The translations under genes and the position numbers were made by a program. Below, one piece after another: positions 43,691-56,185 of a stretch of DNA of 64,000 nucleotides. Origin of the DNA: Posidonia oceanica (Eukaryota; Streptophyta; Magnoliopsida; Alismatales; Posidoniaceae); NCBI GenBank assembly GCA_037176725.1, contig JAZBRS010000050.1, positions 17,564,001 to 17,628,000 on the forward strand, read 5' to 3'. How positions within the stretch are numbered: position 1 is the first letter of the stretch; each line of letters opens with the position of its first letter. The notes beneath the pieces were generated by a model, which made no database searches, was not told the DNA's origin, and saw only the letters and a list, made by a program, of their open reading frames with translations.

Positions 43691-46534
43691 CATAAAAGAA
43701 AAATGAAGACAAAAGTCGAAGAAAGAAGGTGTCCATGAGAGGAGTGACTCGGACAAGCATCGAAGCCCCCTCAACTTTCAACTTCAAGCACCACATTTCC
43801 AACTGCACGGGAAGCATTATCACGAGGACCTGGCCCCACCCTCCAAGCACAGCAGCATGCTCCAATTCCTTGTGCAAACAACAACTCTACATCCTTAGCA
43901 GGCTAGATGTAGGTCCCGTCACTCAAGAGGGGAAAAGAAATATCTATCCGAGAGCGTCAATAGCGGTAGCTGGTCCCCGAGAATTTAAGACGGAGGCTAT
44001 AAAGCTACATCCAACACTTCTACTCCACATGCAGCCAAAGGCTATGTTTTGCAAAGCTGAGGCCTCATCTCGAGCTAGAAATGAGAGTACATGACTGAGG
44101 TGCAGGGACTCTCGCCCATCAACGATATCCCACCTAAGCACCTCTATACCTTGATATCAAGAGGTCAAAGAATGCCCGAACCAATTAAGGCGTATGAGTA
44201 GTTATACCAGGAGGTCAAAGAGAGCCATCGACCACAACTCGGCATGGCGTAGCTCAAGGATCGAGAAACCCCTAAGTCGGAAAGTGTAGTAGCACCCTCT
44301 TGGCAATAGCTGCTTTTGAATCCGTAGCCACCAACAACATACATGCAATAATCTATCTTCCCTTCTCGCTGTTTTCGAAATCGGAGTCGAGGATGAGCAC
44401 CTTTTTGCCTGTCCTCGCTCAAAGGCTCCGTGCTTTTCAAAGTTTTTCCGCCCACCACGTTGGGTAGGTCCTTGATGACCGGTAGGTTCATTGTTTGCCA
44501 CTCTGTGGTGTAGCATTGTAGGCCCGCTCTGAGGCCATTGCACATCCACCACGATGAGTCCCTGTTTTCTCTTTGCATCACATTCCCACATTTTCATCTG
44601 CATTCTGGCTGGCAACCCTAACTACCTGGTTGACGCCCATTAAAATGTCTGCACCGGGCTGGCAGCCCTAACTGCCTGGTTGACACCCGTTAAAATGTTT
44701 ACTCCGGGCTGGTAGCCCTAACTGCTCGGCGATAGGTCCGTTAACTTATCATCTTGCATTCATCCTCTGCATCGGACTAGCAGCCCTAACTGCTCGGATG
44801 ATGCCTGTTAAAATGTCATCTCGCATCTTCGCGTTGCATCAGGCTAGCAGTCCTAACTGCTTGGTTGACACCCGTTAAAATGTCACCCACGGGCTGATAC
44901 CCCTAGGGTGCTTCGGCTGTCCCCTGGTATCGTTCATTGATACAAGGGGCATCTTTATTTGCTGCCCCATGGTATCACATTTCCATCTGCATCCGGGTTG
45001 ACATCCCTAACTGTTACAGGAGCGTCTCCGGACCTCTGCCACACCTTCAGGTATGGTATTCCCTTTGCATTCGTGGTTACAAGTCATCCCACTTGTCACC
45101 ACCTCTCTTGCCTGGCAGACTCGCTGGCCTGTCACCGCCTTCGATACCAGGTGCATCTGGTAGCACTTTGGTATCGTCTCACCTTCAATGGGCTGACATC
45201 CCCAACTATCGCAAGACGGTCCGCAGACCTCTGCCGCACCATCTGGTTTGGTATTCTCGCCACTTTCCACCCTCACCGGGCTGATAGCCCTAACTATCCG
45301 GTGATTAGTCTGTTAACTCCTCATCGGGCTGATAGCCCTAACTATTCGGTGATGAGTCTGTTAACTCCTCATAGGGCTGATAGCCCTAACTATCCGGTGA
45401 TGAGTCCGTTAACTCCTCATCAGGCTGATAGCCCTAACTATCCAATGATGAGTCCGTCAACTCCTCACAGGGCTAATAATCCCTAACTATCCGACGATAG
45501 GTCCGTCAACCTATCACCCTTTCGTCATGTAGCGTAATAGCATTCTATTGCATATCATAGCATTCTATTGCATATCATAGCATCTCATTGCATGTCATCA
45601 TGTACCTTCCTTGTGTCCCTAGTAGAGTCAGTCCTAGTATTGCACCTCATCATCTCACGGACATCGCGCTCTTAAGATTCGAACCCCTGGTTCGCGTATT
45701 GCTTAAGGCAGCATCCTCAGCATTCGCAACTCTACGCAGCTTGCCTGCTTTGGATGACACCCGTGGTAGTGCACGGTCAGGACCGTTTTCTCGATTTCAT
45801 GTGCCCGGCGTCACATTGTATATACACTACATTTCACTACATAACATTGCATCACATTGCATTCTCATTGCGCTGCTACTCCCTGTAGTCATCACACCAA
45901 CTCCCACATTCCGTTTTCTTAGATATGGTGTGCTTAGGAAATCGAACCCTTGATCACACATTGCTTATTGTGATATCTTCAGCACTCCGCGGCTTTTATA
46001 GCCAGCCCACTTAAGATGACACCCGCGGTAGTGCACGGCTAGGATCGCTTCCTTGGCATTACGTGCCCGTCATCGCATGTACATCCCCAGCATTTTACTT
46101 TCAACATTTTACTTTCAGCAGTTGCACCGCCTTCGCCTTAAGCAAAGGTTGGTGAATGGCACCCCCACGCTAGAGTTTCGTACCGCTCAGTGCACTCTGT
46201 CGACTGGCATTCCTGTATTGCCCAGCGACCTTTTGCATTGCATTGCATTTTCCGCCACACCACGTGCATGCATCGCCTGCTTTCTCCCCAGTGGAGTACA
46301 GCGCAATGAGCATTAGTGTAAGCATCACATCTACATTGGCATTGTACACTAGCCTTTGCATTGGCGCTGCATCCTAGTGTTCGCATTTACATCTGCATTG
46401 CAGCAACGAGTCATGATTTTCGATGCATCCACCGAATAAGTGACTCACACCAACAGTAACCTCGGCCCCTATCGGTGTTAGGAGGGGTGTCTTGTCAACC
46501 CTGAGCTACGGTCTCGCTACGCTTGACCTCTCCT
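43691..46534 (+). other. X interior, 3' part, non-coding
   Basis: 2.8 kb without a defensible gene; open frames here are short and lack known domains. It carries the X-specific phrase array (44606-45500), short GCATTCTATTGCATATCATA repeats (about 45540-45600) and two copies of a TAGTGCACGG phrase (about 45765 and 46030). It leads into the X polypurine tract. Confidence 0.5.
44606..45500. repeat. X phrase array (GGCTGGCAGCCCTAACTG)
   Basis: About a dozen irregular copies of a 41-50 bp unit with core GGGCTGGCAGCCCTAACTG, then a variable part and GTTAAAATGT or GTTAACTTATCA. A near-regular run of four to five lies at 45277-45500. The core GGGCTGATAGCCC is itself an inverted repeat. One more copy lies at 14088, which ties both stretches to element X. 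Confidence 0.8.
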
Positions 46535-46547
46535 AGGGAGGGGCATC
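46535..46547 (+). other. X polypurine tract
   Basis: AGGGAGGGGCATC ends right at TGTAGAAACCCC, the LTR start. Confidence 0.7.
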
Positions 46548-46809
46548 TGTAGAAACCCCATTTTGATAGGCTTTAAATCAGCGAATTTCACTTGGAGGAA
46601 CGAGCTCGGAAGTGGCGGAATCAAACTCTCTACTCAAACTCAAAACCAGCCTTTTCACCAAAACTAGCCCAAAACCTCATCCAAACCATAAAACCCACCT
46701 AAACCCACCTAAACCTCACCTAAAACATACCCAAGCCAATCCTAAGCCTTAACCCAAGCTCTAACCTAAGCCAACTAGCCCAAAAATAGCCTTGAAACAC
46801 CTCTGGGTT

Positions 46810-46896
46810 GTTGGACGCTGGCTAATCCAGCATCCAACGTTGGATGCTGCCTGTACTAGCGTCTAATGTTAGACGCTGCACCGGCGAGCGTCCAAC
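46810..46896. repeat. Palindromic 29-bp modules, X LTR cluster 1
   Basis: Three 29-bp units in tandem. Boundary words match as palindromes: GCATCCAAC/GTTGGATGC and GCGTCTAAT/GTTAGACGC. Confidence 0.85.
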
Positions 46897-47734
46897 GTGT
46901 CGGGACAGCCAGCGCCTTTGGCCACCCTCTGCCGTGCCCAGAGCAGCCCTCCACCTGCTCCTGCCACCCCACGACCTCACGTCCACTCCCCACTTACTAC
47001 CCCACTCCCTCCAAACGCTAGAAACAAGCCCCACTTACTACCCACCATCCTCGACCTGCCACCCATGACTTCGCCGGCCACTTGCACCTCACATCCCCTC
47101 TTCACCGCCTCGCCGGGCTGACACCTTCGCTTGATAGCACACTAACTCCTTGCACCACCTGCAAACCTGACAGCCCTCTCCCTTCAGCACTTACCCCCTA
47201 CATCCCTTCTTCCTCACAGGGTCGGTGCCACAACCCATTCACAAACCCAACACACGCAGAGGAAACAGGAGAGCCCAACTCCTCCTGATTTTCTCTCCAC
47301 CACTCCAAAACCCGCAAGAGAGTCTAAGAGAACCCCCAGCAATCACTGAATCCTCCTTCTCGTGCGAGAGAATCCCCACAATAGCCTTCCAACTGCCGAA
47401 CTCACCGCAGTCCATCCTCCTTGCCAACCGAACGTACATAACTCTTCTGGACCACACGCAGGTAATTTTCTCTCCTCGATGCGTCCCTCACCTCCTTCCT
47501 CATCGTAGAAACACTTCACAGCCAAGCTTCATGGCTTTCTGGCCTCTTAGATGGCTGGAAACACCATGAACACCAGCGGCAAGAGGGAGGAGGTGGGTGG
47601 AGCAATCCACGTGCCCATCTTCAGCTTTGAATACATGTCCTTGTTCGTTATTGCATGCTTATGCTCACTAGCTATTTAGTTTTCTGTTTTGGATCTATTT
47701 AAGCATCGATTCTTGCCGGGACGTTTCCCAATCT

Positions 47735-48679
47735 GTTAGACGCATGAACTGGTGCGTCTAACGTTGGACATGTCCTGTGGCAGCGTCCAACGCCCATGCT
47801 ATCTTTGCTTAGTTCATTTCTTTGCTGCTGTGGTTTGAATGTTGTGCTATATGCTTTGATGTCTTGCATGCTTTCCCTTATGCATCTAGATGCCATGTTA
47901 GGAGTCATGTATCGTTTCCTTCTCCATATTTTAAATAGTCTGCCTGGGTGTTGGACGCTCGGTGCTCTATCATTTTATGTAAAACGCAGGCTCACTCAGC
48001 ATTTTACACCTCAGTGTTTTGTTTTGCAACTTAGCATCTTATAATCTCTTTTATTTGAGATGTTTATCTTGTAAATGTGTGCATGTTGCTATCTGGACTT
48101 TCTTTCAATCATTTGCAGGTTTACACAATGCTTTTTTATCAGTTTGCATGCTAAGCTTTGTGCCTCTGTCTTTTCTGTGTTGGAAGCTGAGTGCTCCAAC
48201 GTTTTATGTAAAACGCTTGGTACTCAAGTATTTAACAACCTGCTCAGGTTTGAACTAGATTTATGCCTGTGACTTGTTCTTTAAATCCTTTTGGCTTCTC
48301 ATTTTATTTGTTTAGCATGATCTGCATGTCTCTTGTTGTCATATTGCATTTGCATCATGTTTAAACATTTAGCATGCATGCATTAAAATCCAGGTTCAGG
48401 TGTTGGACACTGGAGATCCCAGCTTCCAACGTTAGACACTGGTCATCCCAAAGTTTAACACCCTCTGCCTGTTTAAAATTGTTTTGATGCTTGCATTCGA
48501 TTTTTGAGCTTGTGCTTTGGTCTCTTGGCGTGGTTTTATCTATCCTTGGCTTTTGCATAGCATTAAATCTTTGCTTTACCAAATATGCATCTTTTCTTGC
48601 AGTTTTTTTTCTGTCTCCTGTGTTGGACGCTGGTCGCTCCAGCATTTAACATAGGACGCTGGCTGCTCCAGCGTCCAAC
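47735..48679. repeat. Palindromic modules at ~220-bp spacing, X LTR cluster 2
   Basis: Module pairs start at 47735, 47950 (decayed), 48179 (decayed), 48402 and 48622; spacings 215, 229, 223 and 220 bp. Intact pairs are 57-58 bp. The first unit is a perfect hairpin, GTTAGACGCA / TGCGTCTAAC. The sequence between shows weaker similarity, suggesting an old tandem array. Confidence 0.75.
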
Positions 48680-49929
48680 ACTTTACAGTTTGCTACACTT
48701 TGCTTTTACCGCCGTTCTTGTTTCAGTCGTCGTTTTCAGCACTTTGTCACTTCTAGTACATGCCTTAGCACCCATACATGCTACTGGATCCCTGTTTCTT
48801 ATTTAACACCTTGCACCGCCTGTTTTCCCGTGGTTTTCCGCCTCAGACTTGTTTTCCCTCGCATGTCGCTTCGCATTGCATGGTTTTATTCGCCGTTTTG
48901 ATTTCTCGCCTGCATTGCATTTAGGGCAGTGATGCTTACTGTCTGGAGTTCTTATCAACCAGGGCTCGCTCGGTTCAGAACACTGGCTGCAATGCTGAAC
49001 ACATAGATTGCATGTTTAATTCCTATCACGCATCTTAGCACCTTGAGCATACATTTGAGCATGTAATTAAGCATTCATGGCATTTAGCCATTTAAATCAA
49101 GCACCTTCCAGCATATGTGAGCGACAAGCCTAGAAAGACCGACTCCGGGCATATTGGGGGTGCCTAACACCTTCCCCGTTCGTAACAGGAGTCCTTACCC
49201 TTTCTCATGGCCCGTAATAACCATTATGCCCTTGTAGTAATCCCGGTGTTCGGATCGTCCATGCACGATGCCAAAGCTCGCGTGCACCGATCGGAATCAG
49301 GCTCACCATAAGCGGCTATATCCGAGAAGGAAGACCTAACTCGAAAACATTAAAAAAGGGAGAAGTGGAAAGAAAAGAAGAAGATAAGACAAAATCGGAG
49401 TCGCCACCAAGTCTATTAAATCGGAAGACGAGGAAAACCGGGGAAATGCACGAATAATCACGCAAAACCAAGCAAAAGATGCAAAGCAAAGCAATGCAAA
49501 AGAAATAAGATGCAAATGAATGCAAATGAGGTGACTCGTGCCTAGGACAAGGGCAGTATGGTCATTGCGGGCCGAGAGAGGGTAAGGACTCCTGTTACGC
49601 GCGGGGAAGGTGTTAGGCACCCCCGACACGCCCGAGAATCGGTCTTTCTAGGCTTACGCTCGCATATGCAGGGAGATGCAGACTTTGAATGCCTAAGTGC
49701 CAATGAATGCCTGTCTAAATGCTCAAAGGTGTGCTCTAAGTGATGGAGAACGATGCAAGGAAGTAAACGTGCAATCTAAGCGCTCAGCAACGCTGTCTGT
49801 GTTCCGAACCGGGCGGAACCCGGCTCGTGAGAACTCCGGACAGTAAGCATCATCGCCCTATATGCAAATGCGGGCGATAAAACAAAACAGCGAGAAAACC
49901 ATGCAATGCAATCGACATGCAAGGGAAAA

Positions 49930-51117
49930 CGGCGTAAAACAGTGCGAGGAACGAAACAAGTATGCAAAAAGATGCGAGAACAGGGTTGGCATGCAAAATG
50001 ATGCAAGGGACGGAACAAGGACGCGAAACCGTGCGAGAAAACGAAAGAAGTGCGCAAAACTGGGCAAGAAAACACCAGGGCACGCAAAACGAGACGAGAA
50101 GACGAAAGGGTACGCAAAACGGTGCAAGACAGAGAAGAGGCGCGCAAAACGGAGCGAGAAAACTTGAAAACACGCAAAACGAGGCGAAAAAAACTGAAGG
50201 GCACGCAAAACGGTGCGAGGCAGAGAAGTGGGCGCAAAACGGAGCGAGAAAACAAGAAAACACGCAAAACGGGGCGAGAAAGCTAAAAGGCACGCAAAAC
50301 GGTGCAAGACAGGGAAGCGGCGCGCAAAACGGAGCGAGAAGGCAAGGAAACACGCAAAGCGGGGCAAGAAAACTAAAAGGCACGCAAAACGGTGCAAGAC
50401 AGGGAAGCGGCGCGCAAAACGGAGCGAGAAGGCAAGGAAACACGCAAAGCGGGGCAAGAAAACTAAAAGGCACGCAAAACGGTGCAAGACAAAGAAGCGG
50501 CGCGCAAAACGGAGCGATAAAGCAAGGAAACACGCGAAACGGGGCAAGGAAACTAAAAGGCACGCAAAACGGTGCAAGACAGGGAAGCGGCGCGCAAAAC
50601 GGAGCGATAAAGCATGAAAACACGCGAAACGGGGCGAGAAAACTAAAAGGCACGCAAAACGGTGCAAGACAGAGAAGCGGCGCGCAAAACGAAGCGAGAA
50701 AACGCGATGGCACTCAAAACGAGGCGAAGAAAGTAAAAGGCACGCAAAACGGTGCAAAATAGAGAGGCGGCGCGCAAAACGGAGCGATAAAACATGAAAA
50801 CACGCGAAACGAGGCGAAAAACTAAAGGGCACGCAAAACGGTGCAAGACAAAGAAGCGGCGCGCAAAACGGAGCGATGAAACGCGATGGCACGCAAAACG
50901 AGGCGAAGAAACTAAAAGGCACGCAAAACGGTGCAAGATAGAGAGGCGGCGCGCAAAACGGAGCGATAAAACATGAAAACACGCGAAACGAGGCGAAAAA
51001 CTAAAGGGCACGCAAAACGGTGCAAGGCAAAGAAGCGGCGCGCAAAACGAAGCGATAAAACGCGAAAATGCGCAAAACGAGGCGAAAAACCTAAAGGGCA
51101 CGCAAAACGGTGCAGAT
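49930..51117. repeat. Expanded 30-bp array in unit 3
   Basis: About 40 copies of the ~30-bp unit (1.2 kb, against about 0.2 kb in units 1 and 2). A higher-order period of about three units is visible: GGCACGCAAAACGGTGC, GGCGCGCAAAACGGAGC and ACACGCAAAGCGGGGC alternate. Long open frames on both strands here are by-products of the period. Confidence 0.9.
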
Positions 51118-52154
51118 GGCATGCCAAATGAATGCAGTGCAGAAGTTCAGGAAGATATACCTGGAGATCCGGGAGTCCGATCGGAGATCTGTTTGGTCCA
51201 TGCTGAAGAGCGCTTCGCTGCGGTTACCTGGGCAGCTTACTTGGGGAGATCCGACGGTCGGATTGAAAGATATCGCAACTTCGGAGCGGCGGGGCCAGAA
51301 CAGAAGAGGAGAACAGATCTAAGTGTTCAGGAGGTCCTAGGGGCGTGCTGAAGGTCCTCCCAAGTGAAGGGGAGTTAGAAGTGCTTGGTGTATGCAAAGG
51401 GGGGCTTAAATGCAAGATTAAATGGTTGCGGAATGCAATGCAAAGCCAGAGAAGACAAAGAAAAGCCATTTGGAAAGAACGGGGGTTTAAAAGTATTTTT
51501 GAAAAAGAAAGGGGCTAAGATGCAAATTTTCCAGAAAACAGGGGTTCTAGGGAGTCCGGGTGATGCAAGTGGAGGGCCTACATGCAATTTTTGCAAACAT
51601 GGGAGTTGAAATGCAACTTAGGGGTAAAACAGTCTTTTCACATAATTTTTCAAAAGATGCAAGGCTCTATGTGTGATTTTCAAATCATGCAGGGTCTGAA
51701 AATGCAATTTTATATGGTAAACATGCTCTGAAATCAGTAGGCAGGACCAATGTGCAATTTTTGGAAAAAACAGGGTTAAAAATGCAATGCAGTAAGCTAA
51801 AAATGCATGCAAGAGCTACTGTCCATTTAAAATGGACCTATGTGTAAATATGCAAGACTAGAAGGTGCCAAATGCAATGCATCAACCAAAAATAAAAATC
51901 AGAACCTAAGTTACTACAGTGCTTTGGACCTAAATGCAAAAACAGAAACATGCAGGGACCTAGAATGCAATGCAGCATGGTAAAATGCATGTAATTAAAT
52001 AGGCTGATTTAAAACAGGATCTAAGTGCAATAATCAAAAACAGAGGGGCTAAAGCACAAAAAATTATAACTGAAACGCACAGTGGAGGGACTGAAAAGAA
52101 AATGCAGAGAAATACAGATGTTTTGTGCAATTTAGCATGGTATGTAATTAAGAA

Positions 52155-53528
52155 CTAAGCGAAATAAATAAACTGAGGACTAAAACGCAAAAAAAATAAG
52201 AACTTAAGGCATAAATGCAATATTTGCACCAAAAACTTTATTAACTGAAAAATAAGTGAACAGTGGCTCGTCGGCGGCGACGGACACTGTAGCAGCAGAG
52301 CTTGCAGTGCTTGTGGCCGCCGACAGGGGAGGCTGAGGAGGTGCAGACCGGTGGAGGGCGGTGCTGGTGACCGTGCGGAGCTCTGGGCAGCATCGGAGCG
52401 GCGTTCCAGTGGCTGGAGCGCCCGGAAGACAAGCTGCCGGCGCCGGAGAAGACAGGAAGGCCGGCGTGCTGCTGGAGCATCTGGAATGTGCGGAAGCGGC
52501 TTCTGACCGGCGGAGGAGCAGCAGGAGGAGGAGAGGGAGCGGGGGAGGTCAGTTATTACCTGCGGTGGTGTCTGGAAAGTGCCCCCGATCTCGGCAGAGT
52601 TGGAGACGGCCGGCGGACGTCGTCCGGTCGCTGTGGACGTCCTCAGTGGCTCGCGACGGCTGGAGCTGCCTCGGAGCGTCCTTCCGGTGCTTCCCAGATG
52701 TTCGAGCGGGACTTCTGTGGCTCGGGCGGGAGAAGGCAGTTGGTGGGTCGGCTGAGGGCCGCCGGAGGTGAGTGGGGCGGCGTGTTGCTCTCTGGATCGA
52801 GCGGGAGCTTCGGGGAGGTAGCTGGAGGTTCGGCGAATGGTTCTGGGCGGTTGGATTGCTGCTCTGGAGTCTGTGGAGGGGATTTGGGAGTCGGTCGGAT
52901 TTCTGGACTGTGGGCGGCACAGGTGTTTGTGGTGAAGTTTGGGGGCTGTGGTGGATGGTTGGGTTCGAGGTCGGGGACTCTGGAAAGGTGGAGGTTTGGT
53001 GAGTCTCGGGGCGGACTTTGGGAGAAGGTTGTGGGCAGGAGTGGAGGGAATTGCTGAGGGGAGTTGTGTTGGGTTCGATCTGGGTTTCAGGCGGCTTCCG
53101 GCGGAATGTGGGTTGGTTCTCGATGCAGAAAGGAGGGGAAGAGTTGCAGGGGGGCTTGGCAAGGTTGGGGGACGAATTCCGGAGGATTTTGGGGGTGCTT
53201 CAGGCTCTGGTTCGCTGTCGAAGGAAGAGCCGGAGGTCGGGTGTTTCTGGGTGGATGTCCGAGGGGGAACCGTGGTCTCTCTCGCTGGGAATCCTCTGGA
53301 ACTCTCCTCCTCTCTTCTCCGGATCAATCCCTCTTCTTCTCCTCTCTTTCCCTCCTGAAAACACCCTCTGAATTTCCCTCCTCTTTCCGCCTGACTTCTG
53401 ATAGCCTCCCTTCTTGGTTTTGCAGGTGCCCGCATTGAATGCCACGGCGTGGCAATGGCAGGAAGCACGGACCGACGTTCGGCCCGAGCAGAAGGTGGCA
53501 GGAGGGCAGAATGGCAGGCGGCGTGCAC
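52155..53528 (-). other. 457-codon open frame inside unit 3 LTR, sense strand
   Basis: Long frame across the GC-rich part, in the sense direction of the LTR. The product would be Pro/Ser/Arg-rich without a recognised domain. Part of it aligns by eye with the 156-codon frame at the same place in unit 1 (order EQH, then a Pro-rich part, then EHP/EHL and EPPRT/EPLRT). Unit 2 has only fragments. GC-rich DNA gives long frames by chance, so this may be no gene. Confidence 0.25.
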
Positions 53529-55209
53529 TGTTCCACTGCCAGCGCGCGGACGGAGGAAGAAGAAGGACTGTGCATCACTGTAGCAGCGGGCCGCGGTTTA
53601 AAAAAAGGAAGCAGTCGGGTAGTGGGCTGGTGAGCCCAATAAAGAAGAAAAGAGAGGATAAAAAAGAAGAAAGAAAGAAAGATGGGAAGAAAGAGGGAAA
53701 AGAAAATAGAAAAAAAGGATAAAAATAAATAAAAATATTAGATGAGTTGTGTTGTAGGTTGAGTGTTTAATTGGATTTTTTAATGACTGTTTTTAGGTTA
53801 ATTAGTGGGTTTTAGGCTTGATTAGGGCTTTAGGGTTTTATTTTGTTTTTGATTTGTTTTCCACTTGATTAGGGGTTGGTTAAGTTCTTTTAAATTGTTT
53901 TTAAAATTGTGTTTTCTTGTTAAGTATTTTAGGATGTTAATTAGGATTTTTAGGATTTATTTTTACATTATTTTGAGTGGGTTTTGGGCTTTTAGTTCTA
54001 GTCTTTTGTATTTTCCTTTTTTAAGTCTTTTGATCCATGCTTTTGTTTTTTATTTGTTAATTCTTCTTGATGTTTTTTTTTTTTAGTTGGATTTTTCCTG
54101 ATTTGATTAAGTATTTTAGGTCTTTTAACTGTATTTTCTTTTCCTTTTTTAATTAAATTCTTATGTTGTTTTTTCTTATGTTTATTAGGTTAAGTTTTTT
54201 GTTCTCTTTAATTACTTGTTATAGTATTTGATTTTTAATTCTTTCCCTTGGGGTTTGTTTTTTAATTCTTTTAGTGGGGTTTTCATTTTTGGTAGGTTCT
54301 GATTTTATTTCGGTTTTTTAGTTGATTTTACAGTATTTTATTTTAGTTTGTTTTGCATTTTTTAGTTTGCATGCTTGATCTTCTTTTTAGCTTGATTTAA
54401 TTAAGTTTAGGTTTTTAATTATTTATTTAATGTTTTTAATTGCTTTTTCTGGGGATTCTGATTTGTTTCTTTTAGGTCTTGGGGTTTTACAGATTTTTAA
54501 GGATTTTTGAGGTTTTTTGCAAAGGAAGGAAGAAGAAAAGAAAAAAGAAGAAGAAAAGAGGAAAAAAGGGAATAGAAGGGAAAGAGGTAGGTTTGAGGGA
54601 AAAGATTTTTTAAAATTCAAGGAAGATAGTAAAAATAAAATAAAAATAGGAATAAGGTAGAGAAGGGATAGGAGTACAAAGGGGGCCCGCTGCCAAGCCA
54701 GAAGAAGGGCGAGAAGGGGATGAAAAGAGAGACGATAATCAGGAGAGAGAGAGGAGAGAGAAAACGATAATCCCGGAGAGAGAAAACGATAATTCCAGCG
54801 AAAAGGGGTCTTAAAGGTCTCCGAAAGGGGTGAAATTTGGCGAGTGCGGGGTCTATGGTTTCTAGTTCTGGTCCTGGAGTTTTGGTTCAGTTTTGAGGAA
54901 GTTTTGGAGGGGTTTTGAGGGGTAGAAAAAGGGTAGTTTTGCCTAAGTTTCCTAGGGTTTTTGGGAGGGGTCTGGTTTGAGATTTTGCAGGCTTTTTGGT
55001 GGGTTTGCTAAGTCATCAGGGGTGAGTGTTTCTATGGATTTTGGCGGGTTTTCAGGTTCGGGAAAGGGGGGTAAGCTCGGGTCAAGCTTGGGCTTGTTTT
55101 GAGGGGAAAGAAGGAGAGGAAGGTGTAGGTTTGGGTCTGGGTTCGGGTCCAGCAGCCACCGGAAGGCTCCAAACGATCCAGCCTGTCAAAATGGGGTGTC
55201 AACAGCCCT

Positions 55210-56185
55210 TATCTTAGGCACGAGTCATTTATTTCTACAGAGCATTGCACCCATTTGCATGTTTTCATGCTTTTCCTCAGTTTTCCTCGTCTCCTGATTT
55301 AATAGACTATGTGGTGACTCCGAATTTGCTTTATTTTTATTTTTTTGCCTTTTTTCGGTGTTTTCGAGTCGAGTTTCCTTCCTCAGATCCACCTGCTAAT
55401 AGTGGTTTATTATAGGTCGGTGCACGCGAGCTTTGGCATCGTGCATGTACACGTCGATTTTCAAGGTTACTCCGCTAGGAATTCTAGACTTCGGCTTTCG
55501 TTTTGGCTTTCTCACTCGCTTGGATTTTGCATTTTGCTTGCCTTATGCCTGTTTCCTTGCTTTATTGCCTGCCTTGTCTTTACATGCTTTACTGCTTACT
55601 CTGTCTTTACTTACTTTATTTCTCGCTTATCCATGCTTTATCTGCTTAATGCCATGCCTAAATACTTGCTTGGCGCAATGATACATGTCTTTTGAGTGGT
55701 AAATGTCATGCTTTACACAATTGCTATGCCACCACACATGCACATGCCATGTATTCTTGCCTTTTGATATGATGAGTGCTTTCTTTTCACCATCATGTCC
55801 ACAACACCAGTACATGCCATGCACATGCCATTTGCCTTGTTGTATGATTACGTGCATGCCATGACTCCATGTTTCTTTCTCCTTCATCCATATTCCATGC
55901 CTAGGACATTAGAAACATGTTTGCTCCCCTTTGGCTTAATTTAAGAGCAACAATAAAGCCTAACTTTAAATTTTAAGCACAACTAGAGCCAAAACTTACA
56001 ATTTTTCCCCTTTGGTTAAATAAAATGCAAGTAAAACACTTTAAAGCATATTTGCATGAATGATTCATTTTAGAAAGTATGCATTCTCTCCTTTGAGTCC
56101 ACCCACAGTCTGCGAAGGATAGTCCCGATCGCTTGTTCCATTGCTTTGGTGTGGCACAAGTTGGTCGGTCTATCCCCCCTTGTCA
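55210..56185 (+). repeat. X 3' LTR, right part
   Basis: Continues the LTR after unit 3. It includes a plus-strand TGGTGACTCCGAATTTGC (about 55312), the same embedded tRNA-Arg complement as in the units, and the 124-bp end that matches 10828-10951. It ends TTGTCA at 56185. Confidence 0.65.

Larger units (their letters stand above)
46548..49232 (+). repeat. X 3' LTR, left part
   Basis: 2685 bp from TGTAGAAACCCC to the unit 3 insertion. The end of this part (49100-49228) is homologous, in opposite orientation, to the block at 49560-49660 in unit 3 (phrase GGGGGTGCCTAACACCTTCC), so X and the solo-LTR family are related. It contains 29-bp palindromic modules. Confidence 0.7.
49233..55204 (-). mobile_element. 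Unit 3: solo LTR inserted in X 3' LTR
   Basis: 5972 bp from TGTAGTAATCCCGG to GTGTCAACA, flanked by GCCCT (49228-49232, 55205-55209). The X text reads on across the insertion. Order of parts as in units 1 and 2: embedded tRNA-Arg complement (minus strand TGGTGGCGACTCCGATT, near 49396-49412), a much longer 30-bp array, ATGCAATTT-rich part, GC-rich part (52260-53620), T-rich part (53730-54480), purine-rich part (54510-54790), end. Sense strand is minus. Confidence 0.75.
10828..56185 (+). mobile_element. Element X: gag-only LTR retrotransposon carrying nested insertions
   Basis: Plus-strand element. The right end of its 5' LTR is 10828-10951, its degraded gag is 11393-13945, its interior runs on at 20105-20749 and 43691-46547, a polypurine tract lies at 46535-46547, and its 3' LTR runs 46548-49232 plus 55210-56185. 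Nested inside are E0 (in the 5' LTR), unit 2, E2 and unit 3. With insertions removed the interior is about 6.7 kb and I find no protease, RT, RNase H or integrase. That suits a non-autonomous, TR-GAG-like element mobilised by a relative. Its left LTR boundary is outside the window. Confidence 0.65.

Noticed and set aside
43729..44094. 121-codon frame in X interior
   Set aside because: No domain, no neighbours in frame, and composition like the surrounding non-coding DNA.
49850..51127. Open frames of up to 374 codons on both strands
   Set aside because: They follow the 30-bp array; a period divisible by three without stops gives open frames on both strands.
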